Shown: positions 8,505 through 17,928, numbered from the stretch's first letter. The stretch: DNA of 64,000 nucleotides from Janthinobacterium violaceinigrum (GCF_009208555.1 NZ_WFLI01000019.1:1-64000); one strand, 5' to 3'. The notes: generated from the letters alone by a model not told the origin. Numbers and translations are program-made.

Positions 8505-9410
8505 ATGCCGCTGCCCGATCTGAACCTGCTGATCACCCTCGATGTCCTGTTGGCCGAAGGCAGCGTCACGCGCGCCGCGCGGCGCCTGCGCCTGAGCCCA
8601 TCGGCCATGAGCCGGGCCCTGGCGCGCCTGCGCGAGACGACCGGCGATCCGCTGCTGGTGCGCGCCGGGCGTGAACTGGTGCCCACGCCGCGCGCGCTGG
8701 AGCTGCGCGCAAGCGTGGGCTCCCTGCTGGGCGAGGTGCTGGCCGTGCTGGGACCGGCGCAGCAGCTGGACCCGCGCCAGCTGGCGCAGACGTTTACGCT
8801 GCGTGCGAGCGACGGCTTCGTGGAAAATTTCGGCCCGGCGCTGCTCGCGCATATCGGCGCGCAGGCACCCGGCGTGCGGCTGCGTTTCGTGCAAAAGATC
8901 GACCGCGAAAGCGTGCTGCTGCGCGAGGGCAGCATCGACCTGGAAACGGGCGTGATCGGCAGCCTGACCAGCCCGGAAGTGCGCACGCGCCGGCTGTTTG
9001 GCGACCGTTTCGTGGGCGTGGTGCGCAGCGGCCATCCGCTGGCGCAAGGCGAGATCAGCGCCGGGCGCTATGCGGCCGGCCAGCATGTGCTGGTGGCGCG
9101 GCGCGACCAGGAGACGGGACCGATGGACGACGCGCTGGCCGCCCTGGGTTTGCAGCGCACGGTCGCCAGCATCGTCGGCGGCTTTGCGGCGGCGCTGGCG
9201 CTGGCCGCCGGTTCCGACCTGATCGCCACCGTGCCGGAACGCCATACGGGCAAGCTGCGCGCCGGCATGTTCAGCTTTGCCCTGCCGCTGCGCATGCCCG
9301 ACCTGACCGTGTCGCTGATGTGGCATCCGCGCATGGATGCCGATCCTGCCCACCGCTGGCTGCGCGGCTGCGTGATCGACGCCTGCGCGGGCCAGCTGGA
9401 CGGGGCCTGA
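8505..9410 (+). CDS. LysR-family transcriptional regulator
   Basis: 301 residues. The N-terminal helix-turn-helix is clear (DLNLLITLDVLLAEGSVTRA then ARRLRLSPSAMSRALARLR) and is followed by the linker GDPLLVRAGRELVPTPRA and a substrate-binding domain to the end. It diverges from the MFS exporter gene only in orientation (convergent 3' ends), so its target is not evident. The ATG at 8505 is chosen because the HTH begins three to four residues after it. Confidence 0.88.
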   Translation: MPLPDLNLLITLDVLLAEGSVTRAARRLRLSPSAMSRALARLRETTGDPLLVRAGRELVPTPRALELRASVGSLLGEVLAVLGPAQQLDPRQLAQTFTLRASDGFVENFGPALLAHIGAQAPGVRLRFVQKIDRESVLLREGSIDLETGVIGSLTSPEVRTRRLFGDRFVGVVRSGHPLAQGEISAGRYAAGQHVLVARRDQETGPMDDALAALGLQRTVASIVGGFAAALALAAGSDLIATVPERHTGKLRAGMFSFALPLRMPDLTVSLMWHPRMDADPAHRWLRGCVIDACAGQLDGA

Positions 9411-9442
9411 TGCCGCCGCTGCCGGCCTGCCGGCGCGGCAGT

Positions 9443-9526
9443 TCAGGGCCAGCAGCAGCCGGACAGGGAGGTGCCGAGGGCCAGGGCCAGCAGCAGTAAC
9501 AGCGCTGGCATGGTGCGGTGGCGCAT
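9443..9526 (-). CDS. 27-residue putative lipopeptide downstream of the MFS gene
   Basis: An ATG at 9526 overlaps the MFS stop codon by one base (TGATG), and the frame ends at 9443. The product, MRHRTMPALLLLLALALGTS followed by LSGCCWP, has a basic start, a leucine-rich core and a lipobox-like LSGC. If made, it would be processed to a four-residue lipopeptide or stay as a membrane peptide. The translational coupling is the only support. Confidence 0.35.
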   Translation of the reverse strand: MRHRTMPALLLLLALALGTSLSGCCWP

Positions 9527-10983
9527 CACGCGCGGTCTCCGCCAGGCGAACGGCGCTTGCCGAAGACGCGGCTGAGCAGGAAAATGGCCAGCGCAGCGAG
9601 TATCAGCGCGCTGGCCACGCCAAAGGTGGCATGCATGCCACGGATCATGGCGGCCGGCGGGGCGCTGGCAATATTGCTGGCGCCGGCGGCGAACACGGCG
9701 CCCATCATGGAGGCGCCCGTGACGAGGCCCAGGTTGCGCGACAGATTGAGCATGCCGGAGACGAGGCCGCGCTGTTCGGCGGCGATGTCGCCCATCACCG
9801 CTGTATTGTTGGCCGCCTGGAACAGCGCGTAGCTGGCCGTCAGCAGCATGATGGGTGCGGCATAGCCGGCGATGCCCAGGCTGGCGGGCAGCAGGGCCAG
9901 CGCCAGGCAGGCGCCGGCGGCGCCGCACAGGCCCGCGCCGCCCATGCGCTGCGCGCCGTAGCGGTCCACCAGCCAGCCGGACGGCACGCCGCAGAACGCT
10001 GCCACCAGCGGCCCGGCCGCCAGCACCATGCCGGTAGCCGCTGCCCCCAGGCCCAGGCCGCGGGCCAGGTAAAAGGGACCCACGACCAGGGTGGACATCA
10101 TGACCGTCGACACCAGCATGCTGGCCGCCAGGCCAGCGCCCAGCACGGGGGCGCGCAGCATGGGCAGGTGTATCAGCGGCGCCGGCGCCTTGCGTTCGAC
10201 GCAGAGGAACAGCGCGCCGCCGATGCAGGCGGCCAGCAGCAGCGCCGCGTTGCGCACGCCGAAATCGCCGCGGCCCAGGGTCATGGCCAGCGCATAGGCG
10301 GCCAGGGTGAGCGCCAGCAGCACGGTGCCGCGGTGGTCGAACACGGGCCGCTTGGCGGCCGCGCCGCGCGGGTCCGCCGGCAGGTACCGCCAGGCCAGCA
10401 GCAGCGCCAGGCCGGCCAGCGGCACGTTGACGAGAAAAATGGCTTGCCAGCCGAAGCGCGCGATCAGCAGGCCGCCCAGCGCGGGGCCCAGCGTGGTGCC
10501 GACGGCCGACATGGTGCCGAGCAGGCCCATGGCGCTGCCCGTCTGCGCCTTGGGAACGGTACTGCCGACAAAGGCCATGGTCAGCGCCATCATGGCGGCC
10601 GCGCCCAGGCCTTGCAGGGCACGCGCGGCGACCAGCAGCCACAAGGTGGGCGCCAGGGCGCACAGGGCGGAGGCAAGGGCAAACAGGACGATGCCGGCCA
10701 GCAGCAGGTGGCGCCTGCCGACGATGTCGCCCAGGCGGCCCACGCTGACGATCAGGGCGGTGATGGCCAGCAGGTAGGCCAGCACGATCCACTGCACATC
10801 CTGGAAGGAGGCATGCAGGGCGCTGGCCATGCCGGGCAGGCCCACGTTGGCGATGCTGGTGCCCAGCGCGGGCAGCAGCATCGCCAGGGACAGGCTGGCA
10901 AGCGCGCCGCGCACGGGCCTCGTGGCGCTGGCGGCCTGAGACGCCTGCTGGCTGGGTGGAGCGGATTTTGACGGTGCATGCAT
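9526..10983 (-). CDS. MFS multidrug exporter, DHA2 (EmrB/QacA) type
   Basis: 485 residues filled with hydrophobic segments, consistent with the 14-helix DHA2 layout. Recognisable are motif A-like GRLGDIVGRRHLLLAGI, motif C-like LGPALGGLLIARFGWQAIFL and VNVPLAGLALLL. It is a proton-driven drug or metabolite exporter of the inner membrane. The LysR gene converges on it from the left, and no membrane-fusion partner is adjacent. Substrate unknown. Confidence 0.85.
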   Translation of the reverse strand: MHAPSKSAPPSQQASQAASATRPVRGALASLSLAMLLPALGTSIANVGLPGMASALHASFQDVQWIVLAYLLAITALIVSVGRLGDIVGRRHLLLAGIVLFALASALCALAPTLWLLVAARALQGLGAAAMMALTMAFVGSTVPKAQTGSAMGLLGTMSAVGTTLGPALGGLLIARFGWQAIFLVNVPLAGLALLLAWRYLPADPRGAAAKRPVFDHRGTVLLALTLAAYALAMTLGRGDFGVRNAALLLAACIGGALFLCVERKAPAPLIHLPMLRAPVLGAGLAASMLVSTVMMSTLVVGPFYLARGLGLGAAATGMVLAAGPLVAAFCGVPSGWLVDRYGAQRMGGAGLCGAAGACLALALLPASLGIAGYAAPIMLLTASYALFQAANNTAVMGDIAAEQRGLVSGMLNLSRNLGLVTGASMMGAVFAAGASNIASAPPAAMIRGMHATFGVASALILAALAIFLLSRVFGKRRSPGGDRA

Positions 10984-11143
10984 GGCGTGGCTGATCCTCG
11001 AATGGGGTCATCACATGGTAGCGGCGGATCTGGCATGGCGGAAGGCGCAGCATATGCACTATGTTGTTGCGTCTGACGCCATATGTTAGCGCGACCGAGT
11101 CGCTGGGAAGGTCGTTGCGAGCCAGCGGCCAGTGCTTCGGACG

Positions 11144-12490
11144 TTAATCCGAGTAACCCTGCATATTGTCCGCCGTGTCATGCCGGATGCCCCACCACGG
11201 CAAATACGCCTTGTTTTCGCCGCGCGCGCGGAACCACGGTTTGTCGTGGGCTATGGGCCGCACCGTGGCTGGCGGCAAAACCAGCACGCCCGTGACGCCG
11301 TCCGGATCGCTGGTGCCCGCCACCAGCACGGGCTGGCCCACATGGTTCGCATGGGCGATACCCAGGGCGACATTGGTCAGCGCCGTGCCGGCGCCCATTT
11401 CGCCCAGCAGGGCCGGCGTATTGAAGGTCTGCGGCAGGAAGTCGAAGCCGGGCACTTCCAGGCTCAAGGCCTGCGCCAGCCGTGCCAGGCGGTCGGATGA
11501 CGTGGGCAGGGTTTTATTGGCATCGTGGATGACGTAGCCGATGTCTTCCTCCGTCTTGCCGCCATGGCGCGCCGCCTCGGCAAATACCGCCTGCCACGCC
11601 TGCACGGCGCGCGGCGGCTTGTTCTTGCCCGCTTCAAAATCGGCCACCTTGCGCGTGGCCGGATAAGCTATCCACGCCAGCGCCGTGCGCTCCGTTTTGT
11701 AGTCGGGGCCGGCCAGCACCAGCAGCACGAGGTTTTCATTGATCTGCATGGGCTTGGGCCGGCTCGGCGCATCCCAGTTCATGACCCACACGGTTTGCTT
11801 CGGATGCGCTTCCAGATAGGCCAGCGCGGCGTTCAGGGAGATGAAACCCGCGTTGTTGCCGCCGAGGGTAATGCGCACGTCGGGCGGGGTGGCGCGGGTC
11901 CAGAGGGTGGGGAAGTGGGGGTTGCCGATTTCGAAATTGCTGATAATTTCATCTTTTACTGTCTGATGAACTTCTGCCGGATCGAATTTTCCTTCAGGCA
12001 GGGCATACTCCACGCGGATGCCTGCCAGTTCGCGCCAGTTCTGTTTTTGATCCTTGGGATAGACGTGGTAGAAGTAGGTGGGGCTGGAAAAATAGATATC
12101 GTGGAAATTGCTCATCAGTTCTTGTAAGTACTTATGGTGGTAACCCTTGAACGTTTCCCTTCCATTGATATCGTGGGCAATGGGCGCGACCGCCTGCAAG
12201 GTGCTGAAGCCCCTGGGATCCGTCCTGACCATATCGTCATTCTTGTTGGGTTTGGCTAGTCCCAAGGTCCAGAGCAGCTGCCACTCGGTCGGATAGTCGC
12301 GCCGCTGCAGAGGGTTGAGCCACTGCAGGCCCACGACCTGTGCCCGGAAGGGAGCTTGGACAGTGGTTTCTGGGAGACCGTCTTCCTTCTGCGCCGGCTT
12401 CACGGCGCAGGCTGTCAATAGCGCAAACATGGAGCAGGCGGCGACGGCGGCCAAGGTGCGTAGCTCGCGTTTATTTATTACGTAAGCCAT
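11144..12490 (-). CDS. DUF2875 (Tla3-like) lipoprotein, second copy
   Basis: 448 residues. An N-terminal hydrophobic segment ends in the lipobox LLTAC, so the mature protein should be a lipoprotein. The body carries the DUF2875 hallmark VGLQWLNPLQRRDYPTEWQL. DUF2875 proteins lie beside Tle3 phospholipase effectors, and the family includes the type VI lipase adaptor Tla3 of Pseudomonas aeruginosa. It is nearly identical to the gene at 12500-13966 along its whole length except near residues 150-190 and the first ~20 residues, so it is a recent tandem duplicate. The gap between the two genes is nine bases. Whether it serves as adaptor or immunity protein is not known. Confidence 0.75.
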   Translation of the reverse strand: MAYVINKRELRTLAAVAACSMFALLTACAVKPAQKEDGLPETTVQAPFRAQVVGLQWLNPLQRRDYPTEWQLLWTLGLAKPNKNDDMVRTDPRGFSTLQAVAPIAHDINGRETFKGYHHKYLQELMSNFHDIYFSSPTYFYHVYPKDQKQNWRELAGIRVEYALPEGKFDPAEVHQTVKDEIISNFEIGNPHFPTLWTRATPPDVRITLGGNNAGFISLNAALAYLEAHPKQTVWVMNWDAPSRPKPMQINENLVLLVLAGPDYKTERTALAWIAYPATRKVADFEAGKNKPPRAVQAWQAVFAEAARHGGKTEEDIGYVIHDANKTLPTSSDRLARLAQALSLEVPGFDFLPQTFNTPALLGEMGAGTALTNVALGIAHANHVGQPVLVAGTSDPDGVTGVLVLPPATVRPIAHDKPWFRARGENKAYLPWWGIRHDTADNMQGYSD

Positions 12491-12499
12491 CCATCCACC

Positions 12500-13966
12500 T
12501 CACTGCGAGTAGCCTTGCATGTCGTCCGCCGTGTCATGCCGGATGCCCCACCAGGGCAGATAGGCGTTATTCTCTCCGCGCGCGCGGAACCACGGCTGGT
12601 CGTGGTCTATGGGGCGTACTTTGGCTGGCGGCAAGACCAGCACGCCCGTGACGCTGTCCGGATCGCTGGTGCCCGCCACCAGCACGGGCTGGCCGACGTG
12701 GTTCGCATGGGCGATACCCAGAGCGACATTGGTCAGCGCCGTGCCGGCGCCCATTTCGCCCAGCAGGGCCGGCGTATTGAAAGTCTGCTGCAGGAAGTCG
12801 AAGCCGGGCACTTCCAGGCTCAAGGCCTGCGCCAGCCATGCCAGCCGGTCGGATGACGTGGGCAGCGTTTTATTGGCGTCGTGGATGACGTAGCCGATGT
12901 CTTCCTCCGTCTTGCCGCCATGGCGCGCCGCCTCGGCAAATACCGCCTGCCACGCCTGCACGGCGCGCGGCGGCTTGTCCTTGCCCGTTTCAAAATCGGC
13001 CACCTTCCGCGTGGCCGGATAAGCTATCCACGCCAGCGCCGCGCGCTCCGTCTTGTAATCGGGGCCGGCCAGCACCAGCAGCACGAGGTTTTCATTGATC
13101 TGCATGGGCTTGGGCCGGCTCGGCGCATCCCAGTTCATGACCCACACGGTTTGCTTCGGATGCGCTTCCAGGTAGGCCAGCGCGGCGTTCAGGGAGACGA
13201 AGCCCGCGTTGTTGCCGCCGAGAGTGATGCGCACGTCGGGCGGGGTGGCGCGGGTCCAGAGGGTGGGAAAGTGGGTGTTGCCGATACTGAAGGTGTCGGT
13301 GATGGTTTGTTGCGTGAATTGGTGTACTTCTACCGGATCGAATTTTCCTTCAGGCAGGGCATACTCCACGCGGATGCCCGCCAATTCGCGCCAGTTCTGT
13401 TTTTTATCCTTGGGGTAGACATGGTAGAAGTAGATGGGGCTGGAATAATAAATATCGTGAAAATTGGTCATCAGTTCGCGCAGATATTTATGGTGATAGC
13501 CTTTGAACGTTTCCCTTCCATTGATATCGTGGGCAATGGGGGCGACTGCCTGCAAGGTACTGAAACCCCTGGGATCCGTCCTGACCATATCGTCATTCTT
13601 GTTGGGTTTGGCCAGGCCAAGCGTCCAGAGCAGTTGCCACTCGGTGGGATAGTCGCGTCGTTGCAGAGGGTTGAGCCACTGCAGGCCCACGACCTGTGCG
13701 CGGAAGGGAGCTTGGACAGTGGTTTCTGGGAGACCGTCTTCCTTCTGCGCCGGCTTCACGGCGCAGGCTGTCAATAGCGCAAACATGGAGCTGGCGGCCA
13801 GCATGGGCAGCGCGAGGAACTGTTTCATGAAGTCTCCAGGAGAATGGACATGCTGGTGACCGGCATCACCGGGCCAGGTGAACCAAAGTGCCAGGAAAAT
13901 GACGCAGAGAAACGTGGCGATGGCCCAGGTCAGTCGCTGGCGCGGCGTGGCAATGAACTTATGCAC
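12500..13966 (-). CDS. DUF2875 (Tla3-like) protein, first copy, two possible starts
   Basis: 488 residues from a GTG at 13966, which has AAGGA six bases upstream and overlaps the tle3 stop by eight bases. This form starts with a membrane anchor (LTWAIATFLCVIFLALWFTW). A second in-frame ATG at 13828 has its own GGAG and begins a lipoprotein signal ending in LLTAC, aligning with the start of the second copy. The DUF2875 core (NPLQRRDYPTEWQLLWTLGL) follows. Gene order tle3 then DUF2875 matches the Pseudomonas tle3-tla3 arrangement, so it probably loads or partners the lipase for type VI secretion. The dual starts may give two localisations. Confidence 0.75.
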   Translation of the reverse strand: MHKFIATPRQRLTWAIATFLCVIFLALWFTWPGDAGHQHVHSPGDFMKQFLALPMLAASSMFALLTACAVKPAQKEDGLPETTVQAPFRAQVVGLQWLNPLQRRDYPTEWQLLWTLGLAKPNKNDDMVRTDPRGFSTLQAVAPIAHDINGRETFKGYHHKYLRELMTNFHDIYYSSPIYFYHVYPKDKKQNWRELAGIRVEYALPEGKFDPVEVHQFTQQTITDTFSIGNTHFPTLWTRATPPDVRITLGGNNAGFVSLNAALAYLEAHPKQTVWVMNWDAPSRPKPMQINENLVLLVLAGPDYKTERAALAWIAYPATRKVADFETGKDKPPRAVQAWQAVFAEAARHGGKTEEDIGYVIHDANKTLPTSSDRLAWLAQALSLEVPGFDFLQQTFNTPALLGEMGAGTALTNVALGIAHANHVGQPVLVAGTSDPDSVTGVLVLPPAKVRPIDHDQPWFRARGENNAYLPWWGIRHDTADDMQGYSQ

Positions 13967-16112
13967 CGTCAGTCCTTAGCGCAAAGTTGCTGGAAGTGCT
14001 GGCGGGCTTGGCGTTCTGGCGTTCGTCTATGATGCCTCTCGGCTTTCTGGCAGGGCTGTCTTTGTCATTTGCCCACGTAAATAGAGGGACAGTTTTAAAT
14101 GTGCCATTGTCGTAGTATTCAAAGAATTCTCCAGACTCGAAAGAGGCGCCTTTCAATAGGCTCCAATCCGCCGCAACCCTTAATTCGCGCAACGCCTCCT
14201 GCCCAATCGTGCATACCCCCACCGCCACGTCATACGCCAGCGCCTTTTCTGCGTGCTCGGGATTGGTCATGATGGTCGAGTGATCGGTGGCGTGGGTGTC
14301 GATATTGGCGGCCAGGTAGTTCTGGATTTCCTGCTTGCGCCAGGCCTTGAATTCCGTGGAAGCCTCTTCCGGCTGGTCCACCGCCGTCACAGGCTTGCCA
14401 TTTTCGGCCCAGCCGTCGCGCCTGGCCTGCATGCGCAGCATGCCGTTCTGTTCGTAGCGCAGCGCTGCCTCGGTGTGCGCATCGCCTTTGCCCCGGGAGC
14501 GGTAAGGCGCATACGCTTCATCGGCATCGGCATCGGCATCGGCATCGGCATCGGCGGCGCGTTCCTTGTGCAGGGAGTCGGCCGGGGCATCGCAGTCTTC
14601 GTCAAATGCTTCGCCGATGTCGGCAAAACGCTTTGAATGCGGCAGGAAGGGCAAGGGCAGCTTGGGCGCCTTCATCGGCAGCCGCCAGACCTTGGGCGGC
14701 AGGGCGTTGATGCGCGTGCCGGCCGTCCTGGCGAGAATGATGACGATGGGCGCGAACAAAAAAGTCAGTATCTTGCGGCCGATGCCTTTGCTGGCCCGCA
14801 TGCCCTTTTCGATCGAGTACTCGGCGACCAGTGAGCGCGGGTGCCAGAAATCAAGGCTGTCCGGCGCCAAGGGCTGGCCATTGCGCTGCCAGATATCGTA
14901 GTCCTGTTCATTTTCCTGGCCGACGAGGTGATTTTGCGCAAACACGCGCTGGGTAAAGACGCCGTCGCCGCCCGTATCGGCAATTTCCTGCGCCGACATG
15001 CCGCGCCAGCCTATGCCCTGCACGGGCGTGGCGGAGATCACCTGGTCGTGCGGATTGAAATACAAGGTGACCCTGCCATAGGTGGAGCCATGCAAGCCGT
15101 GGTCGGCACGGTCGAACGCGGCCGTATAGCTGTCCTTGCGCTCAGGCTTGCGATTGGCGCTGCACTCGTCGACGAAGGCGGCATCCTGCTGCATTGCCGA
15201 GCGGGCGCGCAGGATGTTGAAAAACGCTTTCAAGGTTTGCGTGCGCGCCGCGTATTTTTGCCGGCCCGTGTTGCCATGTTCGTCCGTCAAATGGCCGCTG
15301 ACCCAGTTTTCCGTGAAGTTGCTGTCGAGCAGGCTGTAGGGCGGGTTGCACAGCACGTAGCTGTCGGCCACGGCGGACGGCCCGAGCGTTTCACCGAGAA
15401 AGGCGGCCGCCATGGCCACCATATTGCCCTGGCTATGGCAGACGATGGTGACGGGAGCGTCGTGCTGGCATGCCCTGATCGATTGCACGAGGCGCGCCAG
15501 GCGCCAGGCGGCAAACACGAAATACGGGCGCGGCGGGCAGGCATACACTTGCCGGTCATTCGTCGGGTTCATGTGCTGGATATGCATCCACAGGAACAGT
15601 TCCTCGGACAATCCCTTGCCCCACAGATCCGGCAGGGCACTGCAACCGTTGGCGAACGGTCCGCCGCCCCAGTAATTCTTTTCGTTGAGATAGATGCCGT
15701 CGCCAAACGCCTGCAATTCCTCGCCATTGGCCTTGTAGCCCCAGCGGAAGCGGATCACGGGGGAATTGGCATCGTCTGCCTGCAGGAAGGTGGTGGCGTT
15801 GCGCTTGGGATTGAGGAAACCGTCATCCGTCAATTCGCGTGTGTAGGTGGCAGCCTGCATCTGCCCGGCCGCCGGGCCCGGGATCGCCAGATCCTCGTCG
15901 CGGCGTTTCAGGCGCGCATTCAGGCCCGCGCACAGGCCTTGTTCGGCCTGCTCATACCATTCGCCATCGGAATTGACGCCATGCACGAAGATGACGATGC
16001 CGGGGCGGGGCAGGCGCGTGGCGGCCTGGAGCAGCGCATGGCTGAACAGGGCCGTGCCTTCGGCTTCGGCGAGCAGGATGCAGTTGCCAGCTAGCGTGGG
16101 GTCGGGCGACAT
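13959..16112 (-). CDS. Tle3-type type VI secretion lipase effector
   Basis: 717 residues with an alpha/beta-hydrolase fold. IVIFVHGVNSDGEWY forms the oxyanion region, and the nucleophile elbow CHSQGN places the catalytic serine at about residue 227. NPHDQVISATPVQGIGWRG carries a candidate catalytic Asp. This layout, with a DUF3274-like C-terminal half, is that of Tle3 antibacterial phospholipases delivered by the type VI system. A six-copy hexanucleotide repeat (14520-14555) codes an Asp-Ala run. No VgrG or Tli3-type gene is in the window. GGAG seven bases before the ATG supports the start. Confidence in the hydrolase is high, in the Tle3 label good. Confidence 0.8.
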   Translation of the reverse strand: MSPDPTLAGNCILLAEAEGTALFSHALLQAATRLPRPGIVIFVHGVNSDGEWYEQAEQGLCAGLNARLKRRDEDLAIPGPAAGQMQAATYTRELTDDGFLNPKRNATTFLQADDANSPVIRFRWGYKANGEELQAFGDGIYLNEKNYWGGGPFANGCSALPDLWGKGLSEELFLWMHIQHMNPTNDRQVYACPPRPYFVFAAWRLARLVQSIRACQHDAPVTIVCHSQGNMVAMAAAFLGETLGPSAVADSYVLCNPPYSLLDSNFTENWVSGHLTDEHGNTGRQKYAARTQTLKAFFNILRARSAMQQDAAFVDECSANRKPERKDSYTAAFDRADHGLHGSTYGRVTLYFNPHDQVISATPVQGIGWRGMSAQEIADTGGDGVFTQRVFAQNHLVGQENEQDYDIWQRNGQPLAPDSLDFWHPRSLVAEYSIEKGMRASKGIGRKILTFLFAPIVIILARTAGTRINALPPKVWRLPMKAPKLPLPFLPHSKRFADIGEAFDEDCDAPADSLHKERAADADADADADADEAYAPYRSRGKGDAHTEAALRYEQNGMLRMQARRDGWAENGKPVTAVDQPEEASTEFKAWRKQEIQNYLAANIDTHATDHSTIMTNPEHAEKALAYDVAVGVCTIGQEALRELRVAADWSLLKGASFESGEFFEYYDNGTFKTVPLFTWANDKDSPARKPRGIIDERQNAKPASTSSNFALRTDGA
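14520..14555. repeat. Hexanucleotide repeat (ATCGGC)x6 inside the tle3-like gene
   Basis: Six perfect tandem copies of ATCGGC. On the coding strand they encode alternating Asp and Ala. Copy-number change would alter the dipeptide run without shifting frame. Confidence 0.9.
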
Positions 16113-16251
16113 GCGGGCGCTCCGTCAGCGTTAATGAAGAAAAGCGTCGCCCAAGCGAGCTCGGGCAATCTGCACTGTATGCGGATTGCCTGAGGTGGAA
16201 CTTGCGTGGTGTCAAGAAAGGAGGGGCGGCGGGCAGGGAATGCCGGGGCGG

Positions 16252-17109
16252 TCAGATCGCGTTCAGCGGTATCTTGAGGTAGCGCACGCCGTTTTCTTCC
16301 GGTTCGGGCAGCTTGCCCGCATTGATGTTGACCTGGATGGCGGGCAGGATCAAGGTCGGCATGTCGAGGGTGGCGTCGCGGCCCGTGCGCATGGCCACGA
16401 ACTGTTCTTCCGTGATGCCGTCGCGCAAATGGATGTTGCTGGCGCGCTGTTCGGCTACCGTCACTTCCCAGCGCGCCTCGCGGCCGTTGGGCGGGTAGTC
16501 GTGGCACATGAACAGCCGCGTCTGGGGCGGCAGCGCCAGCAATCGCTGCACGGAATGGTACAGCAGCGCGGCCGAGCCGCCGGGGAAATCGCAGCGGGCC
16601 GAGCCCACGTCTGGCATGAACAGGGTGTCGCCGACAAACACGGCGTCGCCGATCTGGTAAGCCAGGTCGGCTGGCGTGTGGCCGGGCACGTGCAGCGCGC
16701 GCACTTCCAGCTTGCCGATATAAAACACCTGGTCGGGCGCGAACAGCTGGTCGAACTGCGAGCCGTCAGCCTTGGCCGCACCCTGGTGGTAGACGGCGGC
16801 GAACGCCTGCTGCACCGTCTGGATGGCGGCGCCGATGGCCACGTCGCCGCCCAGCTGCTGCTGCAGGTAGGGCGCGGCGGACAGGTGGTCCGCATGCGCA
16901 TGGGTTTCCAGCAGCCAGCGGCACTGCAAGCTGTGTGCGCGCACGAAGGCGATCACCTTGTCGGCTGACGTGGTCGAGGTGCGGCCCGCCTTCGGATCGT
17001 AGTCGAGCACGGAATCGATGATGGCACAGTCCTGGCCATCCGTCTCGTAGACAACATAGGTGACGGTGGCGGTGGCGGGGTCGAAGAAGGCTTGGATTTG
17101 TGGGGTCAT
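16252..17109 (-). CDS. Metallo-beta-lactamase-fold hydrolase, persulfide dioxygenase/Blh-like
   Basis: 285 residues. The metal-binding motif THAHADHLSAAPYL sits after ATVTYVV..CAIIDSVLDYDP; further ligands are in HVPGHTPADLAY, FVGDTLFMPDVGSARCDFPG and FMCHDYPP. The sequence GSARCDFPGG and the CHDY motif are typical of the ETHE1/Blh-type subgroup, which oxidises glutathione persulfide or handles sulfide stress. Here the gene stands alone with no rhodanese neighbour, so the exact substrate is open. Confidence 0.82.
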   Translation of the reverse strand: MTPQIQAFFDPATATVTYVVYETDGQDCAIIDSVLDYDPKAGRTSTTSADKVIAFVRAHSLQCRWLLETHAHADHLSAAPYLQQQLGGDVAIGAAIQTVQQAFAAVYHQGAAKADGSQFDQLFAPDQVFYIGKLEVRALHVPGHTPADLAYQIGDAVFVGDTLFMPDVGSARCDFPGGSAALLYHSVQRLLALPPQTRLFMCHDYPPNGREARWEVTVAEQRASNIHLRDGITEEQFVAMRTGRDATLDMPTLILPAIQVNINAGKLPEPEENGVRYLKIPLNAI

Positions 17110-17296
17110 CGCGGCGGCAAGGGACGGGCAAGGGATGGACAGGGAAGGGCATTATAGCGCCAGAGTTCGCTGAAAAAATGTTGAAAATTGACATTTAACA
17201 TGCGAAAAACAGATAAGCGCGCAGGCATGCGCCCGTCACAGTCGTGCGCACCCTGGCGCTTGCTGCGTGGTAACCTCATCCCACAAGGAGGAATTC

Positions 17297-17533
17297 ATGA
17301 ACGATACCACTGCACGCAGCGAGCAATATCGCGGTTTTACGATTTCGGTGACCCCGCAAAAGGACAATGACGATTTATGGGATTTTACCTACAGCCTGCA
17401 GCGCGAAGGCGAGACGGCGGCGCAGGCGATCACGCGCAGCCGCACCCTGGGCGGCTATGCGGCGCCCGAAACGGCTTGCACGGCCGGCCTGGAAGTGGCC
17501 AAGACGGAAGTCGATAATCTGCTGCGCCCTTGA
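17297..17533 (+). CDS. Small conserved hypothetical protein (first of a related pair)
   Basis: 78 residues starting MNDTTARSEQYRGFTISV. An excellent AAGGAGG lies five bases before the ATG at 17297. The layout, a short beta-strand start (YRGFTISVTP) and a C-terminal helix (TACTAGLEVAKTEVDNLL), resembles the next gene (YKGWEIVPLAV ... AACEEAVRQIDNII), so the two are probably distant paralogs. The family is not known to me. Confidence 0.7.
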   Translation: MNDTTARSEQYRGFTISVTPQKDNDDLWDFTYSLQREGETAAQAITRSRTLGGYAAPETACTAGLEVAKTEVDNLLRP

Positions 17534-17655
17534 GCCAGCGTAAATCGTTTAGCCCGAAAGTGCGCCTGGCTTAGGCTGGCGCGTGAAACACGTCGCTAGC
17601 GGCCGCGCTTCATGCTACGATTTCCCCATTGAGTCAGCCACGAAGGAGGCACCCC

Positions 17656-17904
17656 ATGAATAGCAGTTCTAAAATTCACTATAAAGGCTGGGAAATCGTT
17701 CCCCTGGCCGTGCCCACCACCGATGGCAAATGGTCGGCCAGCTGCGACATCGAGCGCGCCACGGCGGAAGGCCTGGAAGTGTTCGAAGGCTCGACCATGC
17801 AGTTCGTGCGCGACGACGAGGAGGGCGCCATTGCCGCCGCCTGCGAAGAAGCCGTGCGCCAGATCGACAACATCATCGCCAACCCGCTGGTACGGCTGGC
17901 CTAG
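17656..17904 (+). CDS. Small conserved hypothetical protein (second of a related pair)
   Basis: 82 residues starting MNSSSKIHYKGWEIVPLAV. AAGGAGG precedes the ATG at 17656. Acidic overall, predicted soluble, with the same strand-then-helix layout as the gene at 17297. An intrinsic terminator follows at 17929-17953. Function unknown. Confidence 0.7.
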   Translation: MNSSSKIHYKGWEIVPLAVPTTDGKWSASCDIERATAEGLEVFEGSTMQFVRDDEEGAIAAACEEAVRQIDNIIANPLVRLA

Positions 17905-17928
17905 TTCTTTACTCTTTCAGTGTTCCCG

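Noticed and set aside
12340..13777. Plus-strand frames opposite the DUF2875 genes that occur in two near-identical copies.
   Set aside because: Their duplication only reflects the duplicated minus-strand genes.
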